Positions 49,899 to 59,448 of a DNA stretch of 64,000 nt are shown piece by piece. The DNA is taken from assembly GCA_017522065.1 (NCBI GenBank), contig JAFXAD010000035.1:1-64000 (forward strand). Reading direction: 5' to 3'. This stretch comes from Bacteroidales bacterium (lineage in GTDB: Bacteria > Bacteroidota > Bacteroidia > Bacteroidales > P3). Position 1 is the first letter of the stretch; every line of letters begins with the position of its first letter. Both the position numbers and the translations under genes were made by a program. The notes under the pieces were generated by a model. That model was not told where the DNA came from. It did not search any database and worked only from the letters and a program-made list of their open reading frames with translations.

Positions 49899-51152
49899 TT
49901 ATCTCTCGTCGAATTTCCGGAACGCTAAGCAGACATTATGGCCTCCGAAACCGAAAGCATTGCTGAGGGCGAATCTGATATTGCTTTTTTGTGCCTTGTT
50001 GAATACAAAATCCAATGGCTCGATGTTGGGGTCATCGTTGAAATGGTTGATTGTCGGCGGGACGATATCGTCTTTTATTGCCATAATTGTTGCGATAGCT
50101 TCAACACATCCGGCTGCACCAAGCAGATGTCCTGTCATCGATTTTGTCGATGTCAGCTTGATTTTTTTTGCATGTTCACCAAAGAGATGTGCTATGGCTT
50201 TGGGTTCGGAAATATCGCCTATCGGAGTCGATGTGCCATGGGTGTTGATATGGTCTACGTCCGCGAGCTTCATACCTGATTCTTCAACAGCCTGTCGCAT
50301 GGCTTCGCGGGCTCCAAGCCCCTCGGGATGCGAGGCTGTGATATGGTATGCATCGGCCGAAAGGCCACATCCTGTCAATTCGGCATATATTTTTGCCCCA
50401 CGTCGCAGTGCATGGTCCATTTCTTCGAGCACTAACGCCCCGGCTCCTTCGCCAAGCACGAAACCATCACGATCCCTGTCGAATGGGCGTGATGCTGTGG
50501 CGGGGTCGTCGTTGCGTAGCGACAACGCTTGCATCGACCCGAAGCCTCCGATGCTGCATTCAGCCACGGCTGCTTCTGAGCCGCCAGCAATGATGATGTC
50601 AGCCTTGCCAAGGCGCAGCAGATTGAATGCGTCGCTTATGGCCGCAGCCGACGAGGCACATGCCGCTACCGTGCAGTAGTTCGGACCTCGGAAACCATGT
50701 TTGATAGAGATTAGACCGGCACAGATATTCGATATCATGCGGGTACAGAAGAACGGACTGAATCGTGGCATACATCCACCCTTTACATAGTCACGTACCT
50801 CTTCTTGAAATGTTTGGACGCCTCCGTTGCCGCTACCCCAAATGACACCGACACGCGATTTGTCCACATTGTCGTCGGATATGCCTGAATCGACAATGGC
50901 CTCTTCCGAGGCCACAAGACCATATTGGGAGAACAAGTCAAGCTTGCGGCTCTCCTTACGGTCAAAATAATTTAAGGGGTCGAACCCCTTCACTTCACAT
51001 GCAATTTTGCACTTGAAGTTGGTTGAATCAAAGCGAGTAATCGGCCCGGCACCACTCACTCCGGTAAGCATCGAGCGCCACATCGTGGCTACATCATTAC
51101 CTATCGGGGTCAGTGATCCCAGACCTGTAACAACTACTCTCTTTAGATTCAT
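49899..51152 (-). CDS. fabF: 3-oxoacyl-ACP synthase II
   Basis: 417 residues. The Cys-His-His triad is in TVAACASSAA (nucleophile Cys), HINTHGTSTPIGD and KSMTGHLLGAAG, with the GFGGHN loop at the C-terminus. It condenses malonyl-ACP with growing acyl chains in fatty-acid synthesis. It follows acpP by 10 nt, so substrate carrier and condensing enzyme are made together. Confidence 0.96.
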   Translation of the reverse strand: MNLKRVVVTGLGSLTPIGNDVATMWRSMLTGVSGAGPITRFDSTNFKCKIACEVKGFDPLNYFDRKESRKLDLFSQYGLVASEEAIVDSGISDDNVDKSRVGVIWGSGNGGVQTFQEEVRDYVKGGCMPRFSPFFCTRMISNICAGLISIKHGFRGPNYCTVAACASSAAAISDAFNLLRLGKADIIIAGGSEAAVAECSIGGFGSMQALSLRNDDPATASRPFDRDRDGFVLGEGAGALVLEEMDHALRRGAKIYAELTGCGLSADAYHITASHPEGLGAREAMRQAVEESGMKLADVDHINTHGTSTPIGDISEPKAIAHLFGEHAKKIKLTSTKSMTGHLLGAAGCVEAIATIMAIKDDIVPPTINHFNDDPNIEPLDFVFNKAQKSNIRFALSNAFGFGGHNVCLAFRKFDER

Positions 51153-51162
51153 AAAGAATCGT

Positions 51163-51399
51163 TTATTTTCCAGCGTTCTCGATGAACGAGATTGCGTCGC
51201 CTACTGTGGCGATTTTCTCAGCTTCTGCTTCGGGAATCTGAATGTCGAACTCTTTCTCAAGTTCCATGATCAATTCTACGGTATCGAGTGAGTCTGCACC
51301 GAGATCGTTGGTGAAACTAGCTTCACGAGTTACTGATGCTTCATCGACACCAAGTTTGTCAACAATGATAGCTTTTACTTTGGATTCAATTTCAGACAT
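51163..51399 (-). CDS. acpP: Acyl carrier protein
   Basis: 78 residues from the ATG at 51399 (the reading frame stays open 54 nt further upstream but MSEIESKVK is the family start). The phosphopantetheine serine is in [10 protein letters not shown], helices II and III are acidic ([19 protein letters not shown]). It carries acyl groups for fatty-acid, lipid A and possibly sulfonolipid synthesis. Confidence 0.97.
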   Translation of the reverse strand: MSEIESKVKAIIVDKLGVDEASVTREASFTNDLGADSLDTVELIMELEKEFDIQIPEAEAEKIATVGDAISFIENAGK

Positions 51400-51709
51400 T
51401 TTTCTTCTTTTTAATTGATTAAACAATTTGCAAAGTAACGAAAAAAAAATCAATTGTTGACCTTTTTTGTTCTACTTTCTATATGTTAAATATATTAAGA
51501 ATTTGTGATACAGTGCAATATATATGCAAATTTTTTTAGTCGAAATCTCTTTTTTTAAATAATTAAACACTGTTGAAAATCAAAATGATATGCTTTTATT
51601 AATGCTGTAATAAATTAGTAATCAGTGAATAAAAAAAATATTGTTTTTTTTTGTTGCTTTTCCGCGTTTTATTGCTAAATTTGCACTTTATTTACTAACA
51701 AATTACTTC
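51400..51709. other. AT-rich control region between acpP and purN
   Basis: About 310 bases without genes. On the plus side, TTG (51654-51656), 19 nt and TAAATTTGC (51676-51684) form a good promoter for purN, 26 nt before its ATG. On the minus side TTACTTTGC (51438-51430) is a near-consensus -7 for acpP. The rest is A/T runs; no gene or repeat is evident. Confidence 0.6.
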
Positions 51710-52306
51710 ATGAAAAAACTTGCAATTTTGGCCTCAGGCAATGGTACCAACGCTCAGCAGATAACTGAATATTTTGCCGGACGCAGCGATGTCATGGTTG
51801 ATGTCATTATATATAATAAGAAAGATGCTTATGTGGCTACGCGTGCTGCAAATCTGGGTATCGAATCCCGATATTTCTGCCGTCGCGACTTTATGGAAAC
51901 TGATGCAGTCCTCGACTTCCTTCGCGAGCGCAAGGTCGACTATCTGATCCTTGCAGGTTTTCTGCTCCTTGTGCCACAAAATCTGCTCGATGCTTTCCCT
52001 AACCGGATAATAAACATCCACCCGGCCTTGTTGCCTAAATATGGCGGCAAGGGTATGTATGGCCATCATGTTCACGAGGCTGTTGTCGCTAACCACGAAT
52101 CGGAATCGGGTATTACAATACATATCGTGGACCATCGTTACGATTGTGGAACAACTTTGTTCCAAGCTCGTTGCAAACTCAATCCTGCTGATTCGGCCGA
52201 TGATTTGGCTGCGAAAATACACCTTCTTGAGAAGGAGTATTTCCCTCGGGTAATCGATGCGTTCGTATGTGGCACTCCGATGCCGGTACAAAATGATGCC
52301 ATCTAA
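51710..52306 (+). CDS. purN: Phosphoribosylglycinamide formyltransferase
   Basis: 198 residues from the ATG at 51710, the family start (LAILASGNGTNAQQI; an open frame upstream has no support). INIHPALLPKYGGKG holds the catalytic Asn-His region, and ITIHIVDHRYDCGTTLFQ the catalytic Asp. It transfers formyl from 10-formyl-THF to GAR in purine synthesis. It is followed 13 nt later by a glycosyltransferase. Confidence 0.95.
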   Translation: MKKLAILASGNGTNAQQITEYFAGRSDVMVDVIIYNKKDAYVATRAANLGIESRYFCRRDFMETDAVLDFLRERKVDYLILAGFLLLVPQNLLDAFPNRIINIHPALLPKYGGKGMYGHHVHEAVVANHESESGITIHIVDHRYDCGTTLFQARCKLNPADSADDLAAKIHLLEKEYFPRVIDAFVCGTPMPVQNDAI

Positions 52307-52319
52307 AACGTTACACGCT

Positions 52320-53459
52320 ATGCGTATAGCAGTCAACACTCGACTCCTGCTGCCTCACCGACTCGACGGCATTGGCTGGTTCACGGCTGAATCGATGCGA
52401 CGTATCGTGCTCGCACATCCGGAACACGATTTCTTCTTCCTTTTCGATCGCAAGCCCGACAGTCAGTTCCTCTTTGCACCCAATGTTCATCCTGTCGTCC
52501 TTGCACCGCAGGCACGTCATCCGATACTATGGTACATCTTCTTCGAATTCAGCGTTACTAGAGCGTTGCGGCGTCTGAAGATAGACCTTTTTGTGTCGCC
52601 CGACGGATGGATGTCGTTACGTACCAAGGTCCCGACTCTTACGGTTATCCATGACCTCAATTTCGAGCACTCAGACGATTTCCTGCGTCCTTCTCACCAG
52701 CGCTATATGAAGCGCTTTTTCCCACAGTTTGCCCGCAAGGCCGACCGTGTGGCTACGGTTTCGGAATTTTCCAAGTCGGACATAGTCAGCCTGTATTCCG
52801 TTGCACCCGACAAAGTGGACGTTGTCTACGATGGATCGCATAGTTTCTACAGACCTTACGACAACGACGACCAGAATGCCACACGCTTGCGCTATTGCAA
52901 TGGTAAGCCCTTTTTTATTTTTGTCGGCACCATCTCGCGTCGCAAGAACCTTACCAATACTCTTCTGGCATTCGATGAATTTAAAAATACACACACCGAC
53001 AGCGATATGCAGCTTGTTGTTGTTGGCAGCCGTTACTGGTGGGGCGATGAACTCGCAGCAGCATACGATGGCATGCGCTTCCGCTCGGATGTACGTTTCA
53101 TCGGCCACGCCGACTCGTCCGAATTGTCGCATCTGATGAGTGCCTCGACAGCGCTTGTCTATGCTTCACTTTTTGAAGGTTTTGGCATTCCAATTCTTGA
53201 AGCTTTCTGTGCCGAAACGGCAGTGATAACCTCAAACAATACATCCATGCCCGAAGTGGCAGGCGATGCCGCTCTGCTCGTCGATCCGCTCTCGGTGAAG
53301 TCCATCTCCGATGCCATGTCACGCGTGGCTAACGATGCAGAATTGCGTAACGTGCTGATAGCAAGAGGTCGTGAACGACGCACTCTCTTTTCATGGGAAC
53401 GAACTGCTTCGCTGCTATGGGAGAGCATGATGAGGACATGTGAAAATATACAGACATGA
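52320..53459 (+). CDS. Glycosyltransferase family 4 (GT-B fold)
   Basis: 379 residues from the ATG at 52320 (RIAVNTRLLLPHRLDGIGWF is the usual N-terminal donor-fold start). The C-terminal half has FVGTISRRKN, VVVGSRYWWGDE, and EGFGIPILEAF with the E-x7-E motif. It is a retaining nucleotide-sugar glycosyltransferase, likely in polysaccharide or lipid glycan synthesis; the acceptor is unknown. It overlaps the OmpA gene as ATGA. Confidence 0.9.
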   Translation: MRIAVNTRLLLPHRLDGIGWFTAESMRRIVLAHPEHDFFFLFDRKPDSQFLFAPNVHPVVLAPQARHPILWYIFFEFSVTRALRRLKIDLFVSPDGWMSLRTKVPTLTVIHDLNFEHSDDFLRPSHQRYMKRFFPQFARKADRVATVSEFSKSDIVSLYSVAPDKVDVVYDGSHSFYRPYDNDDQNATRLRYCNGKPFFIFVGTISRRKNLTNTLLAFDEFKNTHTDSDMQLVVVGSRYWWGDELAAAYDGMRFRSDVRFIGHADSSELSHLMSASTALVYASLFEGFGIPILEAFCAETAVITSNNTSMPEVAGDAALLVDPLSVKSISDAMSRVANDAELRNVLIARGRERRTLFSWERTASLLWESMMRTCENIQT

Positions 53460-54637
53460 AGATACGTTGGACCATACTGGCACTTGCTTTCGGAATTTTC
53501 GCTGCGGCCCATGCTCAGGAGGCTCCGGCTCTTTCCTCCAACTTGGTTTTCAACCCCTCGTTTGAGGAGTATCGCGAATGTCCGCGCAAGATTGACGCTT
53601 TGGGCACTTTGACCATAGTCGACGCATGGTTCCAGCCTACGGCAGGGTCGGCAGACTATTATAATGTCTGTGGCGCACGCGACTGCGGTGTGCCAAAAAA
53701 CAAACTCGGCATCCAGGATGCGCATTACGGAAACGGTTTTTGTGGCATATATTGTTCAAAGACAGATTATAGAGAATACCTGCAGACTCAACTCAAGGAG
53801 CCCCTCAAGGCTGGCGAGATGTACAGAGTGTCGTTCTATGTCAGTCTCTCCGAATACTCGTCGGGTGCCGTGGCGACAATAGGTGCGCTGTTCACTGTTG
53901 AAAGGGTAGGGGATACCGTCCGCAGTGTGCTTATGGACAAAAAAGTACGTCATTTGGCTCCCGGCATTTCTCAGACAGTGGCATCCTACTTCGAACCGCA
54001 AGTTGTCAACGACTATGACCGTGTATTGACCGATACAAAGGCTTGGATGCAGATTAGTGGAGTCTTCACAGCCAAAGGTGGCGAGCGTTTCATGACTATA
54101 GGCAATTTCTATCCTGCTGCCCATTCTAATGTAGTTGATCTCGATTCATTGACCTACCTGCTTCCGGGTGCATATTACTATATTGATGATGTCTCGGTTG
54201 TATGTCTGGGTTGCAATCCCGATACGGCTATCGCCGATACAAACCATGTTACGGCGCCAGTTGTGCAATCTGCCCCTGATTCACTAAAGGTGGGCTCCAC
54301 TATTGTGCTGCGCAACATTTTCTTCGACTACGACAAGTCGGTTATCTTGCAGCAGTCGTATTTCGAGCTTCAGCAGTTGCTTTCGCTTCTTCAGTCTCAT
54401 CCATCGATGAGGATAGAAATTCGTGGACATACCGATGGGCATGGTTCTGCGGAATACAATCAGCGTCTGTCTGAGAACAGAGCCAAAGCCGTTGTCGACT
54501 ACCTCGTATCCAAAGGCATAGACCCCAAGCGTCTGCACTATAAAGGCTATGGCAAATCGCAGCCTGTCGATACCAACACCACCGATGAGGGACGTGCCCA
54601 CAACCGCAGGGTCGAGTTCCATATACTGTCAATGTAA
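53456..54637 (+). CDS. OmpA-family outer-membrane protein
   Basis: 393 residues. A signal peptide (ending AHAQ) and a beta-sandwich-like region (about 25-255, LVFNPSFEEYRECP) with a disulfide-likely CGARDCG are followed by an OmpA C-terminal peptidoglycan-binding domain: RNIFFDYDKSVI, IRGHTDGHGSAEYNQRLSE, RLHYKGYGKSQPV and NRRVEFHI. The first domain resembles a carbohydrate-binding-like module rather than a classic OmpA barrel. It links the envelope to peptidoglycan. It overlaps the glycosyltransferase gene and is closed by a terminator. Confidence 0.88.
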   Translation: MKIRWTILALAFGIFAAAHAQEAPALSSNLVFNPSFEEYRECPRKIDALGTLTIVDAWFQPTAGSADYYNVCGARDCGVPKNKLGIQDAHYGNGFCGIYCSKTDYREYLQTQLKEPLKAGEMYRVSFYVSLSEYSSGAVATIGALFTVERVGDTVRSVLMDKKVRHLAPGISQTVASYFEPQVVNDYDRVLTDTKAWMQISGVFTAKGGERFMTIGNFYPAAHSNVVDLDSLTYLLPGAYYYIDDVSVVCLGCNPDTAIADTNHVTAPVVQSAPDSLKVGSTIVLRNIFFDYDKSVILQQSYFELQQLLSLLQSHPSMRIEIRGHTDGHGSAEYNQRLSENRAKAVVDYLVSKGIDPKRLHYKGYGKSQPVDTNTTDEGRAHNRRVEFHILSM

Positions 54638-54675
54638 ATATTGTTTCGCTATTTCCAATACGGCAATATGCCTAT

Positions 54676-54713
54676 ACAAAAAAAGCCCGCACAAATGTGC
54701 AGGCTTTTTTATT
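54676..54713. terminator. Bidirectional terminator between convergent OmpA genes
   Basis: AAAAAAGCCCGCAC pairs with GTGCAGGCTTTTTT (one C-A mismatch) around AAAT. A-rich on the left and T-rich on the right, so it can serve both strands. Confidence 0.85.
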
Positions 54714-54730
54714 GTAGAGATTTTATTCTC

Positions 54731-55972
54731 TTATTTGTTTACGCGATAGAAGGAGACGCGACGGTTGATGGCGTTCTTGATGTCGCCGAACGGCATGGTC
54801 TTACCCTTGCCTTCAGTGCTCAGGCGATCCTCAGCGATACCACGTCTGACAAGAAGTTTCTTGACATTTTCAGCACGTCTTTCAGAAAGTTTCTGGTTGT
54901 AAGCGTCGCTGCCGCTGTAGTCGCAGTAGCCAATGATGTCGAAGTTAACATCCTCGTTGTCCTTCATGATCTGAGCGATGGCGTTGATCTTGCCCATCTG
55001 ATCCTCAGAAACAGTGTACTGGTCAACATCGTAGGTGATTGAGAACGGCAGAGCGTAGAAGTTGTGCTTGTTGCTCTCGTAGCCTTCGATAACTTTGCGG
55101 AGGCTGTCGGCAGTACCGTCGTCAGTACCTCTTACGATGGTGTTGTTGGTGTTGTTCTGGTTAGCTTCAAGTTCGTTGATGCGGTTGATGAGCTTAGCCT
55201 CGCGGGTCTTAGCGTCGCGGAGATCGTTACGCAGACCGTCGATTTCGTTGCTCATCTTGTCGAAGTTCTCCTGGGTCAGCAGAGCGCGCTGAGCAATCAG
55301 GTCGAGATCCTTCTGGGTAGGTCCGAAGTTGTACATCCAACCAAGTCTGAGCATACCAGTGTTGTCATGCCACTGATGGATGGGGTTGGCGATGTCGGCA
55401 GCGATGTCGTCAACAATTTCGATGAAGATCGAGGAGTGGCTGAGTTTGTAGCTCCAACCAAGACCACCCTGCATGTACATGCCGATGAAACCGAGTTCGA
55501 CATCGTCGCGGCTGAAAGTAGCACCAGCACCTGCGAGCAGGTAGAGGTTGCCTCTTCTTTCAGGATCATAGCCTTTGCAGAGACCCTGGAAGCTCATCTT
55601 GAAGTCGACACCGGCTTTGCCATAGCGGTCATAACCCATGACACCGTCACGGTTGTAAGCTCCGGTAGGAAGAGCATTGTCACCCCAATTGTGGTAGAGA
55701 CCAGGGGTCTCACCGATGAGGCGCATTGACCATACGGGGCTGAGTTCTTTTTCGAAGAACAGGTTGGCTCCGATGTTGCTACCATCACGCCAGTCGAGAA
55801 TTCCACCGTGCTCATACTGCCAGCTGTAAATCACGGAACCACCGAACGACCAGTTGCTCCAGAAGCCGAAGTGAGGATACTCGAGCTCGTAGTTTTTCTC
55901 TTGGGCGTTTGCATTGTAAGCCACGAACATGAGGCTTGCAAGCATTCCAATCTTAAATAATTTTTTCAACAT
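54731..55972 (-). CDS. Major OmpA-like outer-membrane protein
   Basis: 413 residues. Signal peptide MLKKLFKIGMLASLMFVAYN then ANAQ, an N-terminal eight-strand-type barrel (about 30-215), a coiled-coil linker (about 225-280, RNDLRDAKTREAKLINRINE) and an OmpA-like C-terminal domain (FDIIGYCDYSGSDAYNQKLS, RLSTEGKGKTMPF, NRRVSFYRV). GYCDYSG replaces the usual GHTD motif, a common Bacteroidota variation. It is an abundant porin-like peptidoglycan-anchoring protein by family behaviour. It has its own promoter. Confidence 0.92.
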   Translation of the reverse strand: MLKKLFKIGMLASLMFVAYNANAQEKNYELEYPHFGFWSNWSFGGSVIYSWQYEHGGILDWRDGSNIGANLFFEKELSPVWSMRLIGETPGLYHNWGDNALPTGAYNRDGVMGYDRYGKAGVDFKMSFQGLCKGYDPERRGNLYLLAGAGATFSRDDVELGFIGMYMQGGLGWSYKLSHSSIFIEIVDDIAADIANPIHQWHDNTGMLRLGWMYNFGPTQKDLDLIAQRALLTQENFDKMSNEIDGLRNDLRDAKTREAKLINRINELEANQNNTNNTIVRGTDDGTADSLRKVIEGYESNKHNFYALPFSITYDVDQYTVSEDQMGKINAIAQIMKDNEDVNFDIIGYCDYSGSDAYNQKLSERRAENVKKLLVRRGIAEDRLSTEGKGKTMPFGDIKNAINRRVSFYRVNK

Positions 55973-56514
55973 AATTTTATTAGTTTAGATTATTATTTTA
56001 ACGTATAAATAACTTTGCAAAAGTACTACAATTTTTTATTTTGCGAAAGTTTTTTGATTTTTTTTTTGTTCCTGTTGCGTTTTGTTGTGTTTCGCCGTTT
56101 TTGTTTTGCGGTATAAATTGTTGGAAGTTAGTGTTGTGTAATTGTGCTCGAGAAAAGTTTTCAACAATGTTTTTATGAAAAATTTTAATTTTCTTTTTGC
56201 CGTATATACGTTATCAAACAATGTTTTGTTTCATTTTTTTTGAAAAATTATTTTTTTGCCTATTATATGTTGTTAAAAAAACGGCGTAACTGTCGTTGTG
56301 TTTCGGCATCGAAGTATTGGATGTCCGACATTGCCGTTCGCCTTGTTTTTCGCAATTATATTCAGGTTGTTTTGTAATTCGATAAAATATTTGTAATTTT
56401 GCATTTTCTTTTGGTTGAAATTATATAATATGAAAGACCATTTCGTGTATGATTTCACGCAATAAGCATACAAAATAGAATTGTTAACTTTTAATCAAAC
56501 CTATATTCTTAATT
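55973..56514. other. AT-rich intergenic region with promoters for both flanks
   Basis: About 540 bases without a gene. Minus strand: TACTTTTGC (56025-56017) is the -7 element of the OmpA gene, leaving a leader of about 40 nt. Plus strand: TTTG (56371-56374), exactly 19 nt and TAATTTTGC (56394-56402) form the pgi promoter, one of the best in the window. The middle (56036-56330) is T-rich low-complexity sequence in which no gene, RNA or repeat is recognised. Confidence 0.65.
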
Positions 56515-57840
56515 ATGAACACTATTAAAATTGATAAACAGCATCTGGCGCAATATGTGAGCGCCGCCGATATAAATGAAATATCCGCTGAGATTCTTGC
56601 TGCCAGGAACACTCTCCTTGCCGGCAATGGCAAGGGCAACGATTTCCTTGGATGGGTAAATCTGCCGGAAGAGCAGGATGCCGCCATCGTCGAGTCTATC
56701 AAGGCCGACGTGGCTCGCCTGTCGCCGAAAATAAGTCTCTTTGTCGTTGTCGGAATAGGCGGCTCTTATCTTGGCGCCCGTGCCGTCATTGAGGCGTTGC
56801 AGTCTGAGTTTGCCCATTCGGTCGAACCACGCCGTCCTTATGTCGTCTACGCAGGTCATACCTTGAGCGAGGACTATTACAGTCAGCTCCTGCAACTCCT
56901 CGATCGCGAGGACTATGCTGTGGCTGTCATCTCCAAATCGGGCACTACCACCGAGCCGGCTGTGGCCTTCCGCATTTTGAAGGCCCATCTCGAGAACAAG
57001 TACGGTAAGGCCGAAGCCGCCAGCCGCATCATCGCTGTCACCGATGCCCGTCGTGGTGCATTGCACGACATAGCGGTCAAGGAAGGATATCCGATGTATG
57101 TCATTCCCGACAATGTCGGTGGACGTTTCTCGGTATTGACTCCTGTGGGCCTGCTGCCAATAGCTATGGCAGGATATGATATCGATGCATTGCTGCAAGG
57201 CGCGCGCGACATGCGCCGCATCTGCATGGAATCCGACAGCATTGCCGACAATCCGGCTCTCGAGTATGCGGCTCTGCGCAATATCCTATACCGCAAGGGC
57301 AAAAAGGTGGAGATGCTTGTCAATTTCCTGCCTAATCTGAAATATATAAGCGAATGGTGGAAACAGCTTTACGGTGAGAGCGAGGGCAAAGAGGGCAAGG
57401 GGATACTGCCCCATAGCCTCAGCTTCACGACTGACCTCCACTCGATGGGGCAGTACGTACAGCAGGGCGAGCGGTTGATGTTCGAGACATTTATCAGCGT
57501 GGACAAGCCGTCGTCCAAGGTAGAAATACCATTCGACGAGCAGAATCTTGACGGCATTAACTATCTTGTCGGCAAGACGCTTGACGAAATCAACCATAAT
57601 GCGGAACTGGGCACAATGATTGCCCACCGTGGCGGCGGTGTGCCTGTGCTGAAGATTCAGGTGCCGAAGGTCGATGAATATGTGCTTGGCCAAATGATAT
57701 ATTTCTTCGAATTCGCTTGCGGTGTCAGCGGCTACACTCTTGGAGTCAATCCGTTCGACCAGCCTGGAGTGGAAGCATACAAGAAGAACATGTTCATCCT
57801 TCTTGGCAAGCCTGGCTACGAGGGCCAGCAACTGCAGTAA
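56515..57840 (+). CDS. pgi: Glucose-6-phosphate isomerase
   Basis: 441 residues of the short bacterial form. VVGIGGSYLGARAVIEAL, VISKSGTTTEPAVAFR and GRFSVLTPVGLLP are the sugar-phosphate sites; MIAHRGGGVPVL and YKKNMFILLGKPGY are near the C-terminus with the catalytic His and Lys. It interconverts glucose 6-phosphate and fructose 6-phosphate. It has a strong own promoter and a terminator shared with the convergent ssb gene. Confidence 0.96.
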   Translation: MNTIKIDKQHLAQYVSAADINEISAEILAARNTLLAGNGKGNDFLGWVNLPEEQDAAIVESIKADVARLSPKISLFVVVGIGGSYLGARAVIEALQSEFAHSVEPRRPYVVYAGHTLSEDYYSQLLQLLDREDYAVAVISKSGTTTEPAVAFRILKAHLENKYGKAEAASRIIAVTDARRGALHDIAVKEGYPMYVIPDNVGGRFSVLTPVGLLPIAMAGYDIDALLQGARDMRRICMESDSIADNPALEYAALRNILYRKGKKVEMLVNFLPNLKYISEWWKQLYGESEGKEGKGILPHSLSFTTDLHSMGQYVQQGERLMFETFISVDKPSSKVEIPFDEQNLDGINYLVGKTLDEINHNAELGTMIAHRGGGVPVLKIQVPKVDEYVLGQMIYFFEFACGVSGYTLGVNPFDQPGVEAYKKNMFILLGKPGYEGQQLQ

Positions 57841-57857
57841 GGTGACTGCATTGCAAC

Positions 57858-57897
57858 GAAAAAAAAGCATCGCAATTGTTTGCGATGCTTTTTTTTT
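57858..57897. terminator. Bidirectional terminator between pgi and ssb
   Basis: A run of A residues plus AGCATCGCA pairs with TGCGATGCT plus a T-run around ATTGTT; works on both strands. Confidence 0.9.
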
Positions 57898-57912
57898 GTG
57901 TTGTTTTCCGAC

Positions 57913-58365
57913 TCAGAAAGGCAAATCCCCCATGGGCTCTGTCTCGTCGTTGAGTATGTTGGCGTAGGGGTCGGTCGCGGTCGGTTGTGTATCGTCGTTG
58001 CGGTTGCGACTGCCAAGCACTGTGAAGTTCTCGGCCACCACCTCAGTGGCATAATGTTTGTTGCCATCGCGGTCCTCCCAGCTGCGGTTCTGCAGTTTTC
58101 CCTCGACGAAAATCTGCATGCCTTTGTGGAGCAGTTTCTCTGCTATATCGGCCAGACCGCGCCAGCACACCACGGTATGCCAGTCGGTTTGCTCGATTTT
58201 CTCGCCGTCTTTGTTCTTGCGTATTTCTGTGGTCGCCAATGGAAAGGTAGCTTTGCGCACTACGGCTGCCATGCTGTCGTCTCGGCGGCCTTCTTTCGGA
58301 AATGATATTATCTCGGGGTTTTTGCCCAGATTTCCTATCAATATTACTTTATTTACTCCTACCAT
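57913..58365 (-). CDS. ssb: Single-stranded DNA-binding protein
   Basis: 150 residues. The OB fold starts MVGVNKVILIGNLGKNPEI and includes TDWHTVVCWRGLADIAEKLL and HYATEVVAENFTVLG; the acidic tip ends GDLPF, the protein-interaction tail. It protects single-stranded DNA in replication and repair. Minus-strand TATCTTTGC (58417-58409) is its -7 promoter element. Confidence 0.95.
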   Translation of the reverse strand: MVGVNKVILIGNLGKNPEIISFPKEGRRDDSMAAVVRKATFPLATTEIRKNKDGEKIEQTDWHTVVCWRGLADIAEKLLHKGMQIFVEGKLQNRSWEDRDGNKHYATEVVAENFTVLGSRNRNDDTQPTATDPYANILNDETEPMGDLPF

Positions 58366-58553
58366 GTTTGTTTTATTTTGTTAAGTGATTATTCTTTCGA
58401 AAACCGTTGCAAAGATAGCAATTTTTCTATTCGGTTGAGCATTTTTTTTTCGAAATCTCAACAATCTTTTGTCTTTCAGATTGGAGGAGGCGATTTTTCT
58501 TTGTGGCAACAGCTGAAATCTGCGAATTTTCTTTTTTTTCGTCGTGGAGAAAC

Positions 58554-58590
58554 AAAAAAAAAGGACCCTCTTGCGAGTTGTCCCTTTCTC
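58554..58590 (-). terminator. Rho-independent terminator after rpsU
   Basis: On the minus strand AAAGGGAC...CTC-GCAA-GAG...GTCCTTT forms a stem with small internal bulges and a GCAA tetraloop, followed by a long T-run. It ends the rpmB-rpsU transcript. Confidence 0.75.
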
Positions 58591-58615
58591 TTTGATGCGT
58601 AGCGCTGCGGGCCTT

Positions 58616-58813
58616 TTATTTGTCCAGCTGCTCTTGGCGCAGTTTCTGAACGTAGATGGCTTTCAGCTTGCGTTCGCGGTTGATGACAGAAGGCTTGGTG
58701 AATTTCTGACGCTCGCGGAGCTCTTTCACGACGCCTGTTTTCTCAAATTTTCTCTTCAGTTTCTTCAGAGCACGTTCGATGTTGTCACCTTCTTTGATTG
58801 GAACTACGATCAT
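58616..58813 (-). CDS. rpsU: 30S ribosomal protein S21
   Basis: 65 residues, basic: IVVPIKEGDNIERALKKLKR, then RERQKFTKPSVINRERKLKA. This is the S21 family that helps mRNA binding at the 30S platform. It lies 56 nt after rpmB on the same strand, and both share a terminator. In several Bacteroidota S21 is linked to xerC-like and hpf genes, as here. Confidence 0.95.
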   Translation of the reverse strand: MIVVPIKEGDNIERALKKLKRKFEKTGVVKELRERQKFTKPSVINRERKLKAIYVQKLRQEQLDK

Positions 58814-58869
58814 TGTTAATACCTCTTTCTTGTTAGGGTTAATAAAATTGTTTGATTATGACAACCAGT

Positions 58870-59109
58870 TTAGAACTGGAAATGTCCTTCGGCTGCTGCG
58901 TCCTTGATGGCTGCGAGGACACCTTTTTTGTTGATGATGCGCATGCCTTTGGCCGAGACTTTCATCGTGATCCACATATCCTCTTCGGGAATGTAGAATT
59001 TCTTGGTCTGCAGGTTGGGAGCAAAGGTTCTTTTGGTATGGATGCGCGAGTGGGAAACGTTGTTTCCGGTAATCACATGCTTTCCTGTAATTTCACAAAT
59101 CTTTGACAT
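58870..59109 (-). CDS. rpmB: 50S ribosomal protein L28
   Basis: 79 residues: MSKICEITGKHVITGNNVSH, then RIHTKRTFAPNLQTKKFYIP and GMRIINKKGVLAAIKDA. These are the L28 hallmarks. In most Bacteroidota rpmB is followed by rpmG (L33) and a short companion gene; here it is followed directly by rpsU. It is the first gene of the pair. Confidence 0.95.
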   Translation of the reverse strand: MSKICEITGKHVITGNNVSHSRIHTKRTFAPNLQTKKFYIPEEDMWITMKVSAKGMRIINKKGVLAAIKDAAAEGHFQF

Positions 59110-59448
59110 TTTTATTGTTTTTATGTGTTATTATCTAAATATGAATCTGTTTTCTCTGTTTCGGGACCCTCTTGAATGGTCATGAGGATGATTGGTTTTT
59201 CCCCGAAAACGGAGTGCAAAAGTCGCACCTTTTTTTAAACCGACAAAATGTTTTCCACACCAGATGTTGATTTTTAATTTTTTTTAACATTTTCTATTTT
59301 GTAAAACTTTGGTAATGAAAATTATACCAGAAATCGAAAAATGGAATTAACAATATTTTTTCAGACAGTTAGGTGGCTGTTTCGACCTCTTTTTTCCTTT
59401 TTTTTATCTTCCAAAATGCGAATTTCGACATTTTTGCGTTACCATTGC
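59110..59448. other. Intergenic control region between rpmB and the Xer recombinase
   Basis: About 340 bases. On the minus strand TTTG (59247-59244), exactly 19 nt, and GACTTTTGC (59224-59216) form a near-consensus promoter for rpmB with a leader of about 100 nt. On the plus side only weak T-rich motifs precede the Xer gene (CATTTTTGC near 59429), so its promoter is uncertain. The frame of the Xer gene stays open from 59341, but the residues before 59449 look non-coding (Phe-rich). Confidence 0.5.
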
